DNA from: an uncultured Oscillospiraceae bacterium
GTDB lineage: Bacteria; Bacillota; Clostridia; Oscillospirales; Oscillospiraceae
Assembly: GCA_947628975.1 (NCBI GenBank)
Contig: CANRBW010000031.1
Coordinates: forward strand, 1 to 12,312
Length of the DNA stretch: 12,312 nt
Direction: 5' to 3'
A model generated the notes under the pieces. That model saw only the letters and a program-made list of their open reading frames with translations. It was not told where the DNA came from and searched no databases. Positions 7,173-12,312 of this stretch are shown piece after piece. How positions within the stretch are numbered: position 1 is the stretch's first letter; every line of letters starts with the position of its first letter. Both the position numbers and the translations under genes were made by a program.

Positions 7173-7691
7173 ATGGCCACAAGACAGATCATACTGCGGG
7201 GCGACGAGGTCCTGGGGCGGATGTGCCGCCCCGTGACCAGCTTCGACAGCCGCCTCCACCAGCTCCTGGACGATATGCGGGAGACCCTGGACCAGGCCCA
7301 GGGCTACGGCCTGGCCGCGCCCCAGGTGGGGATCCTGCGCCGGGTGTGCCTGGTCACCAACACCGACGGCGAATATGTGGAGCTGGTCAACCCGGAGATC
7401 GTGGCGGCCGAGGGGGAACAGGGCGGCTACGAGGGCTGTCTGTCCGTCCCCGGCCTCTACGGCTGGGTCAAGCGGCCCCAGCGGGTCCGGGTCCGGGCCC
7501 AGGACCGGGACGGCAAGACCTTCGAGGTGGAGGACGTGGATATGTCCGCCCGGTGCTTCTGCCACGAGATCGCCCACCTGGACGGCCACCTGTTTACCGA
7601 GCTGGTGGAGGGCCCCCTCTACACCGAGGAGGAGCTGGACGCCGCCCAGGCCAGGCAGGAGCGGCGGAAAAAGGGCCGGAGGGGCGAGTAG
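7173..7691 (+). CDS. def: Peptide deformylase
   Basis: The 172-residue metalloenzyme removes the formyl group from nascent N-terminal fMet. All three family motifs are present: 'GYGLAAPQ' (44–51), 'EGCLSVP' (87–93, C89 a metal ligand) and the HExxH helix 'HEIAH' (131–135), which supplies the other two ligands and the catalytic Glu132. The usual form of the last motif is QHEIDH or QHEMDH; here it is 'CHEIAH', with Cys130 before and Ala in place of Asp. The ligands and the catalytic Glu are intact, so I expect an active enzyme. A strong purine-rich ribosome binding site (7158–7170) precedes the ATG. The gene is followed after one base by fmt, the standard pairing, since Fmt adds the formyl group that this enzyme removes. 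The C-terminus is a basic tail. Confidence 0.96.
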   Translation: MATRQIILRGDEVLGRMCRPVTSFDSRLHQLLDDMRETLDQAQGYGLAAPQVGILRRVCLVTNTDGEYVELVNPEIVAAEGEQGGYEGCLSVPGLYGWVKRPQRVRVRAQDRDGKTFEVEDVDMSARCFCHEIAHLDGHLFTELVEGPLYTEEELDAAQARQERRKKGRRGE

Positions 7692-7692
7692 G

Positions 7693-8634
7693 ATGCGCGT
7701 CGCGTTCATGGGCACCCCGGCTTTCGCCGTGGGCACGCTGCGGGCGCTTCAGGAGGCGGGCCATGACCTCTGCGCCGCCTTCTCCCAGCCCGACCGCCCG
7801 GTGGGGCGGCACCAGAACACCTTTCAGCCAACGCCTGTAAAGGAATATGCCCTGTCACACCAGATCCCGGTCTACCAGCCGGAAAAGCTCCGGGACGGCC
7901 AGGCGCTGGCCATCCTCCGGGACCTGGCCCCGGATCTCATCGTGGTGGCGGCCTACGGCCGGATCCTCCCCGATGAGATCCTGGCCCTGCCCCCCCTGGG
8001 GTGTATCAACGTCCACGCCTCGCTCCTGCCCAAATTCCGGGGGGCGGCACCCATCAACTGGGCCATCCTCACCGGGGAGCGGGAGACCGGCGTGACCATC
8101 ATGCACATGGCCCACGACCTGGACGCGGGGGACGTCATCCTGGCCCGCGCCACCCCCATCCACCCCGACGAGGCGGCCCCGGAGCTCTACGACCGGCTGG
8201 CCCGGATGGGGGGCGAACTGGCGGTGGAGGCGGTGGCGGCCATCGCCGCCGGCACCGCCCGGCGGACCCCCCAGGACCCCGCCCTGGCCACCCTGGCCCC
8301 CATGCTCTCCCGGGAGCTGTCCCCCATGGACTGGTCCCGGAGCGCCTGGGAGCTGCACTGTCAAGTGCGGGGCCTTGCCCCTTGGCCTTGCGCGGTGACC
8401 CAGCTGGACGGGGTGCGGTGCAAGGTCTGGAAGAGCGCCCTCACCGGAGAGAGCACCCGCCGGGCGCCGGGGAGCGTGGTCCAGGCGGACAAGCGGGGGC
8501 TGAAGCTGGCCTGCGGCGACGGCCAGGTCCTGGCCCTGCTGGAGCTCCAGCCCGACGGAAAGAAGGCCATGAGCGCCGCCGCCTTTCTCCAGGGGCACCC
8601 GCTGTCCCTGGGAGAGACGGGGGACGGCGCGTGA
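7693..8634 (+). CDS. fmt: Methionyl-tRNA formyltransferase
   Basis: The 313-residue enzyme transfers a formyl group from 10-formyl-tetrahydrofolate to initiator Met-tRNA. The ATG at 7693 gives the family start 'MRVAFMGTPAFAV' (Rossmann-type N-terminal domain). The catalytic residues Asn106, His108 and Asp144 fall at the same numbers as in E. coli Fmt, within 'NVHASLLPKFRGAAPI' and 'HDLDAGD'. The C-terminal tRNA-binding domain includes 'VRGLAPWPCAVT' (about residues 225–240). Length is typical. The open frame upstream of 7693 in the same phase runs antiparallel to nothing useful and overlaps def in another frame, so it is not part of the gene. It sits one base after def and overlaps a possible rsmB GTG start by 4 nt. 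No missing active-site residue is seen. Confidence 0.97.
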   Translation: MRVAFMGTPAFAVGTLRALQEAGHDLCAAFSQPDRPVGRHQNTFQPTPVKEYALSHQIPVYQPEKLRDGQALAILRDLAPDLIVVAAYGRILPDEILALPPLGCINVHASLLPKFRGAAPINWAILTGERETGVTIMHMAHDLDAGDVILARATPIHPDEAAPELYDRLARMGGELAVEAVAAIAAGTARRTPQDPALATLAPMLSRELSPMDWSRSAWELHCQVRGLAPWPCAVTQLDGVRCKVWKSALTGESTRRAPGSVVQADKRGLKLACGDGQVLALLELQPDGKKAMSAAAFLQGHPLSLGETGDGA

Positions 8635-8635
8635 C

Positions 8636-8646
8636 GGGGGGAGAGG
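8636..8646 (+). promoter_or_regulatory. Ribosome binding site that decides the rsmB start
   Basis: The purine run GGGGGGAGAGG lies just after the fmt stop and a few bases before GTG 8649. It favours 8649 over the in-frame GTG at 8631, which overlaps the fmt stop and lies upstream of this run. Confidence 0.65.
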
Positions 8647-8648
8647 CC

Positions 8649-9923
8649 GTGTCCGCCAGTAGAGAAGCGGCCCTCCGGGCCCTCCAGGTCTGCCACACCC
8701 AGGGGGGGTGGGCGGACGTGGCCCTGCGCCGGGAACTGGCCGGAGCCGGTCTGGACAGCCGGGATGCGGCCCTGGCCAGCCGCCTGGTCTACGGGGTGGA
8801 GCAGAACCGGCTCTACCTGGACCACGTCCTGGCCCCCTTCTGCGCCCGGGGGCTGGGCAGTCTGGACAGCCGGACCCTGGACATCCTCCGGCTGGGGGCC
8901 TGTCAGCTCCTGCTCCTGGACCGCATCCCCCCCATGGCGGCGGTGAACGAGTCGGTGGAGCTGGCTAAGCGGCGCGGGGGCAGGACCGCCGGGTTTGTCA
9001 ACGCCGTCCTGCGGAACCTGGACCGGAGCCGGGACCGTCTGCCCCCGCTGCCCCAGGACCCGCTGGAACGGCTCAGCGTGAAGTACAGCCACCCCCTCTG
9101 GCTTGTCAAGGAGTTTGCCTTTACCCTCGGAGCGGAGGAGCTGGAGGAGCTCCTCCGGGCGGACAACGCCCCCGCCCCGGTGACCGCCCAGGTCAACACC
9201 CGCCGGACCACGGCGGAGGAGCTGGCCCGGCGGCTCGCCGCCTGCGGGGTCTGGGCGGAGCCCCACCCCTGGATGGACCAGTGTTTGGTGCTGGAGGGGA
9301 TCGGGGACCTGGAGGCCCTGCCCCCCTTCCGGGAGGGGCTGTTCTACATCCAGGACCCGGCGGCCCGCCAGGCGGTGCTGGCCGCCCGACCCCGGCCGGG
9401 GGAGCGGGTGCTGGACCTCTGCGCCGCCCCCGGCGGGAAGACCTTCGCCGCCGCCCTCGCCATGGAGGACCGGGGCCGGGTAATCGGCCGGGACCTCTAC
9501 CACCGTAAAGTGGAAGCCCTTGCCACCTCAGCCGCCCGGCTGGGTCTGACCTGTGTGGAGACCGCCCAGGCCGACGCCACCGAGCCGCTGGAGGGGGAGT
9601 TCGACCTGGTGATCGCGGACGTGCCCTGCTCCGGCCTGGGGGTGATCCGCAAAAAGCCGGACATCCGCTACAAGGACCCGGCGGGGTTCGCCGACCTGCT
9701 CCCCCTCCAGGCCGCCATCTTGCGAAACGCCGCCGGGGCGGTGGCGCCGGGCGGGCGGCTGCTCTACGCCACCTGTACCCTCCGCCGGGAGGAGAACCAG
9801 GGCCAGGTGGAGCGGTTTTTGGCGCGGCGCGGCGGCGACTTCGCCCTAGCGGAGCAGGAGACCCTCTGGCCCCACCGCCACGGCACCGACGGCTTTTTCT
9901 ACGCAGTCTTGGAACGAAAGTGA
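8649..9923 (+). CDS. rsmB: 16S rRNA (cytosine-967-C5) methyltransferase RsmB
   Basis: The GTG at 8649 is chosen for its strong ribosome binding site and because 'SASREAALRALQVC' matches the usual beginning; GTG 8631 would add six residues. The product is 424 residues. An N-terminal NusB-like helical RNA-binding domain covers about 1–130 ('DHVLAPFC', 'ILRLGACQLLLLDRIPP', 'NAVLRNL'). The SAM-dependent methyltransferase domain has motif I 'LDLCAAPGGKT' (255–265), the 'ADVPCSGLGVIRKKPDIR' block with C327, and the 'YATCTL' catalytic cysteine C376. The two-cysteine arrangement is that of RNA m5C methyltransferases: one Cys attacks the base, the other aids release. The substrate, C967 of 16S rRNA (E. 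coli numbering), is assigned by family. Its final codons and stop belong to the first copy of the tandem repeat that follows. Confidence 0.95.
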   Translation: MSASREAALRALQVCHTQGGWADVALRRELAGAGLDSRDAALASRLVYGVEQNRLYLDHVLAPFCARGLGSLDSRTLDILRLGACQLLLLDRIPPMAAVNESVELAKRRGGRTAGFVNAVLRNLDRSRDRLPPLPQDPLERLSVKYSHPLWLVKEFAFTLGAEELEELLRADNAPAPVTAQVNTRRTTAEELARRLAACGVWAEPHPWMDQCLVLEGIGDLEALPPFREGLFYIQDPAARQAVLAARPRPGERVLDLCAAPGGKTFAAALAMEDRGRVIGRDLYHRKVEALATSAARLGLTCVETAQADATEPLEGEFDLVIADVPCSGLGVIRKKPDIRYKDPAGFADLLPLQAAILRNAAGAVAPGGRLLYATCTLRREENQGQVERFLARRGGDFALAEQETLWPHRHGTDGFFYAVLERK

Positions 9924-10055
9924 AAGCCGTGAACTGGGTGCGGTTTTGCGGCGTTGGAGCAACCGGCAGGTTTTTTACTCAGTTCTTAAACGAAAGTGAA
10001 AGCCGCGAACTGGGTGCGGTTTTACGGCGTTGGAGCAACCGGCAGGTTTTTTACT
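9904..10055 (+). repeat. Two full copies of a 76-bp direct tandem repeat
   Basis: Copy 1 is 9904–9979 and copy 2 is 9980–10055. They match at 70 of 76 positions by eye, with four of the six differences inside the first nine bases. The first 20 bases of copy 1 are the last codons and stop of rsmB (AVLERK-stop with the preceding base); copy 2 in the same phase would read SVLKRK-stop. The rest of the unit is non-coding and ends in a run of six T. The tract is clearly less GC-rich than the flanking genes. Confidence 0.93.
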
Positions 10056-10125
10056 CAGTCCTTGAACGGAAGTGAAAGCCGCGAACCTTTTTCGCGCAGT
10101 CTTTAACAGCAGTAAAGCCGCGAAC
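10056..10125 (+). repeat. Two shortened derivative copies of the same repeat
   Basis: Copy 3 (10056–10096) keeps the first 31 bases of the unit, including the codon-like SVLERK-stop reading, then replaces the remaining 45 bases with about 10 bases ending TTCGCG. Copy 4 begins at 10097 with CAGTCTTTAACAG and keeps the AAAGCCGCGAAC core. The order, full–full–short–short, suggests stepwise decay or recombination within the array. Confidence 0.8.
10080..10096 (+). other. Small hairpin in repeat copy 3
   Basis: CGCGAA (10080–10085) pairs with TTCGCG (10091–10096) around a five-base loop CCTTT. It forms only in the short derivative copies because the full-length copies lack the TTCGCG arm. It is not followed by a T-run, so it is not a terminator on this strand. 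Confidence 0.6.
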
Positions 10126-10138
10126 TTTTTTTCGCGGC
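10117..10138 (+). other. Perfect 8-bp hairpin upstream of rlmN
   Basis: GCCGCGAA (10117–10124) pairs fully with TTCGCGGC (10131–10138) around the loop CTTTTT. It ends seven bases before the rlmN ribosome binding site. The T-run is in the loop, not after the stem, so an intrinsic terminator is unlikely. It could affect ribosome access or protect an mRNA end (inference). Confidence 0.65.
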
Positions 10139-10144
10139 GGCAAA

Positions 10145-10155
10145 GGGGAGGGGAG
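10145..10155 (+). promoter_or_regulatory. Ribosome binding site that decides the rlmN start
   Basis: The purine tract GGGGAGGGGAG sits three bases before GTG 10159. The same frame stays open upstream through the repeat (GTG 10072), but those codons are repeat sequence, so 10159 is the supported start. Confidence 0.75.
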
Positions 10156-10158
10156 ATC

Positions 10159-11196
10159 GTGACCGACCTGAAGTCCATGACGTTGGAGGAGATGGGGGAG
10201 GTCTTCTCCGCTCTGGGCCAGCCCGCCTTCCGGGCCAGGCAGGTCTTCGCCTGGCTCCACCGGGGGGCCGTCTCCTTTGAGGAGATGTCCGACCTCCCCA
10301 AGGACCTGCGCCGCGAGCTGGCCCAGCGCTGGGTCATCTCCCACCCGGAGGTGGAGCGCAAGCAGGTCTCCCGCGAGGACGGCACCGTCAAGTACCTGTG
10401 GCGGCTGTCGGACGGCAACTGCGTGGAGACGGTGCTCATGCGCTACCGCCACGGCAACACCGTCTGCGTCTCCTCCCAGGTGGGGTGCCGGATGGGCTGC
10501 GCCTTCTGCGCCTCCACCCTGGGGGGGAAGGTCCGGGACCTGACCGCCGCCGAGATCCTGGACCAGGTCCTGTTCACCCAACTGGATTCGGGGGAGGCGG
10601 TGTCCAACATCGTGATGATGGGCATTGGGGAGCCCCTGGACAACTTCGACAACGTCCTGCGCTTCCTCACCCTGGTCAACCACCCCCAGGGGCTGAACAT
10701 CGGTATGCGCCACATCAGCCTGTCCACCTGCGGTCTCATTGAAAAAATTGACAAACTGGCGGAGTATGGGTTACAATTGACTTTGAGCGTTTCCCTCCAC
10801 GCCCCGGACGACGCCACCCGCAGCCGGCTGATGCCGGTGAACCGGAGCGTGGGGGTGGACAAGCTGATGGCGGCCTGCCGGCGCTATTTTGACCGCACCG
10901 GCCGGCGCATCTCCTTTGAGTACGCCATGATCGACTCCGTAAACGACTCCGACGCCCAGGCCGACCTGCTGGCCGGGCTTCTGGCGGGGACGGGGAGCCA
11001 TGTCAATCTTATCCCGCTGAACCATGTGGAGGAGAGTCCCCTGAAGCCCAGCCGCCGGGTGCGCCAGTTCCAGCGCCGGTTGGAGGAGCGGGGGATCACC
11101 GTCACCGTCCGCCGGAAGCTGGGCGGCGACATCGACGCCTCCTGCGGTCAGCTTCGCCGCAGGGCCATGGGCCCCGGTCCACAGGAAAGGAAGTGA
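10159..11196 (+). CDS. rlmN: Dual-specificity 23S rRNA/tRNA adenine-C2 methyltransferase RlmN (radical SAM)
   Basis: The 345-residue enzyme makes m2A2503 in 23S rRNA and m2A37 in some tRNAs. The N-terminal helical domain opens 'LKSMTLEEMGEVFSALG' with 'FRARQVFAWLH'. The radical SAM cluster motif is C110-x3-C114-x2-C117 ('CRMGCAFC'). The two mechanistic cysteines are also present: C103 in 'CVSSQVGC', seven residues before the cluster as in E. coli (C118/C125), and C329 in 'DASCGQLR', which forms the methyl-carrying residue. 'GIGEPLDN' and 'LSVSLHAPDD' are further family blocks. Length is normal. The start is the GTG after a strong ribosome binding site; ATG 10177 is an alternative. It follows the 235-nt repeat gap, so it may be expressed somewhat independently of rsmB, though I see no clear promoter. 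The phosphatase gene follows by 7 nt. Confidence 0.96.
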   Translation: MTDLKSMTLEEMGEVFSALGQPAFRARQVFAWLHRGAVSFEEMSDLPKDLRRELAQRWVISHPEVERKQVSREDGTVKYLWRLSDGNCVETVLMRYRHGNTVCVSSQVGCRMGCAFCASTLGGKVRDLTAAEILDQVLFTQLDSGEAVSNIVMMGIGEPLDNFDNVLRFLTLVNHPQGLNIGMRHISLSTCGLIEKIDKLAEYGLQLTLSVSLHAPDDATRSRLMPVNRSVGVDKLMAACRRYFDRTGRRISFEYAMIDSVNDSDAQADLLAGLLAGTGSHVNLIPLNHVEESPLKPSRRVRQFQRRLEERGITVTVRRKLGGDIDASCGQLRRRAMGPGPQERK

Positions 11197-11203
11197 GGCA
11201 GAG

Positions 11204-11929
11204 ATGGAGCTATGGGGTGTCAGTGACGTAGGCGCGGTCCGGGAGCAGAACCAGGACGCCTACTTTATCACCGCCTCCGACGCGCCGGTCCCCTTCGCGG
11301 TGGTCTGCGACGGGATGGGAGGCGCCAAGGCGGGCAACGTGGCCAGCACCGTCGCGGTGGAGAGCTTTGCCGACACCATGTCCCAGGGCCTCTCCCTGGA
11401 CGGCGCGCCCACCCGCCGGCTCCTGGTCCGGGCGGTGGAGCGGGCCAACGAGCTGGTGCGCTACCGGGCGGAGGTGGACGCCTCCTGCCGGGGCATGGGC
11501 ACCACCCTGGTGGCCGCGGTGGTGGACGACAGGCTGGTCTACCTGGTCAACGTGGGGGACAGCCGGGGCTACCACATCGGCCCCGAGGGGATCCGCCAGG
11601 TGACCCGGGACCACTCGGTGGTGGCGGACCTGGTGGAGCGGGGGGAGATCACCCGCGAGCAGGCCCGGTCCCACCCCAAGAAGAACCTTATCACCCGCGC
11701 CCTGGGCACCGAGGACCCCCTGCAGACCGACCTCTACACCGTGGAGCGCCGGGAAGGGGAGATGATCCTGCTTTGCTCGGACGGCCTGTCCAACGTGGTC
11801 ACCGACCAGGAGATGCTCTTCGAGCTTGTCCACGGCGGCCCGGCGGAGGGCGGCTGCCGCCGCCTGCTGGACCTGGCCCTGAGCCGCGGCGCGCCGGACA
11901 ATGTCACCGCGGTCCTCATTCAACTGTAA
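11204..11929 (+). CDS. prpC: PP2C-type Ser/Thr protein phosphatase (Stp/PrpC)
   Basis: The 241-residue phosphatase has the compact bacterial PP2C fold. Metal-binding and catalytic positions are all visible: R13 and D18 in 'VREQNQD', D36 in 'CDGMGG' (35–40), 'GMGTT' (97–101), 'VGDSR' (117–121), D193 in 'CSDGLSN', and D232 in 'APDNVT'. It should dephosphorylate Ser/Thr in the substrates of the adjacent kinase and in the kinase itself, controlling cell wall growth, translation and dormancy signals as in B. subtilis PrpC/PrkC. There is no membrane segment, so it acts in the cytoplasm. The ATG is preceded by an AGGAAAGGAAGTGAGG purine tract overlapping the end of rlmN, and the kinase gene starts 13 nt after its stop. 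The pairing with the kinase strongly supports the call. Confidence 0.96.
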   Translation: MELWGVSDVGAVREQNQDAYFITASDAPVPFAVVCDGMGGAKAGNVASTVAVESFADTMSQGLSLDGAPTRRLLVRAVERANELVRYRAEVDASCRGMGTTLVAAVVDDRLVYLVNVGDSRGYHIGPEGIRQVTRDHSVVADLVERGEITREQARSHPKKNLITRALGTEDPLQTDLYTVERREGEMILLCSDGLSNVVTDQEMLFELVHGGPAEGGCRRLLDLALSRGAPDNVTAVLIQL

Positions 11930-11942
11930 GGAGGGATGACCT

Positions 11943-12312
11943 GTGGATCAGTACATCGGGAAATTCCTGGACAACCGATACGAGCTGCTTGAGGTCATCG
12001 GCACCGGCGGCATGGCGGTGGTGTACAAGGCCCGCTGTCACCGGCTCAACCGCCTGGTGGCGGTGAAGGTCCTCAAGAGCGACCTGGCCCAGGACGCGGA
12101 GTTCCGCCGCCGCTTCCACGACGAGTCCCAGGCCGTGGCGATGCTCTCCCACCCCAACATCGTGGCGGTCTACGACGTGTCCCACTCCGACGATCTGGAC
12201 TATATCGTCATGGAGCTCATTGACGGCATCACCCTGAAGCAGTATATGCAGAAGAAGGGGACCCCCCTGAACTGGCGGGAGGCCCTGCACTTCATCACCC
12301 AGATCGTCCGGG
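11943..12312 (+). CDS. prkC: PrkC/PknB-type Ser/Thr protein kinase, N-terminal part (3' truncated by window)
   Basis: Translation starts at GTG 11943, seven to eight bases after a near-perfect AAGGAGGG site (11928–11935). 123 codons are visible before the window ends. The N-lobe is typical of Hanks-type kinases: Gly-rich loop 'GTGGMAVVYKA' (20–30), ATP-anchoring Lys42 in 'VAVKVL', probable helix-C Glu61 in 'HDESQAV', then 'HPNIVAVYDV' (70–79), and the hinge region 'IVMELIDGITLKQYM'. The HRD and DFG motifs, the transmembrane segment and any PASTA repeats lie beyond the edge and are not seen. The cognate PP2C phosphatase lies directly upstream, as in B. subtilis prpC–prkC, so a muropeptide-sensing membrane kinase is the best expectation (inference). 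Confidence 0.93.
   Translation, partial: MDQYIGKFLDNRYELLEVIGTGGMAVVYKARCHRLNRLVAVKVLKSDLAQDAEFRRRFHDESQAVAMLSHPNIVAVYDVSHSDDLDYIVMELIDGITLKQYMQKKGTPLNWREALHFITQIVR

Noticed and set aside
4443..7736. A 1097-codon open frame on the minus strand, antisense to rpoZ, priA and def
   Set aside because: Its composition (His, Gln, Gly, Leu, Pro, Val rich, no domain) is that of the mirror of GC-rich codons with few stops. The plus strand encodes well-recognised proteins across the whole stretch.
9960..9977. Possible rho-independent terminator: AACC-GGCA-GGTT stem followed by a T-run (also at 10036–10052)
   Set aside because: Only a 4-bp stem with part of the T-run used in the stem; too weak to call as a terminator, although the T-run is noted.
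10072..10158. Extension of rlmN to the GTG at 10072
   Set aside because: The added codons are repeat copies 3 and 4, and homologues begin near the 'LKSMTLEE' block. The strong ribosome binding site points to 10159.
9924..10158. CRISPR array
   Set aside because: The repeat units are adjacent without unique spacers, and there are no cas genes in the window.
9975..10713. Two minus-strand frames starting in rlmN antisense and running into the repeat (ending VRGFHFR-type peptide)
   Set aside because: The rlmN part is antisense to a clear radical SAM gene, and the remainder is repeat sequence. No ribosome binding site supports them.

Overview
The window is a GC-rich, densely packed, entirely plus-strand stretch of a bacterial chromosome. 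Codons end mostly in G or C. The gene order (yicC–remA–gmk–rpoZ–priA–def–fmt–rsmB–rlmN–PP2C phosphatase–PASTA-type kinase) is the conserved housekeeping block of Firmicutes known from Bacillus subtilis. Together with a DUF5685-like protein, an RseC-like protein and a J protein with a Cys-rich tail, it points to a high-GC Clostridia lineage, most likely Oscillospiraceae (Flavonifractor/Lawsonibacter/Oscillibacter type). The family is inferred from gene content and style; the genus is not resolved.

Region 1 (1–2653) holds the less standard genes: the end of a probable YbbR/CdaR-like protein, an RseC-family membrane protein with a four-Cys motif, a DUF5685-type Cys-containing protein, a J-domain protein with a tandem-repeat linker and a Cys-rich tail, and an uncharacterised multi-pass membrane protein. 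They are joined by 4-nt ATGA overlaps or gaps of at most 1 nt and look like one transcription unit.

Region 2 (2673–9923) is the information-processing block. It comprises YicC endoribonuclease, RemA, guanylate kinase, RNA polymerase omega, PriA helicase, peptide deformylase, Met-tRNA formyltransferase and the 16S rRNA m5C methyltransferase RsmB. It links GMP-to-GDP conversion, transcription, replication restart, translation initiation with N-terminal processing, and ribosome modification. The coaBC gene usually found between rpoZ and priA in B. subtilis is absent here.

Region 3 (9904–10158) is the only substantial non-coding gap. It is visibly less GC-rich and filled by a 76-bp direct tandem repeat whose unit includes the last codons and stop of rsmB. 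Two shorter derivative copies follow, each able to form a small hairpin.

Region 4 (10159–12312) carries rlmN, the PP2C-type Ser/Thr phosphatase and the 5' end of the cognate PrkC-type kinase, which runs off the window.

I see no tRNA, rRNA, CRISPR array, insertion sequence or phage gene, and no convincing promoter or intrinsic terminator. Apart from the repeat cluster and the small unknowns in region 1, this is an ordinary core-genome region; I do not see a clear new multi-gene system.
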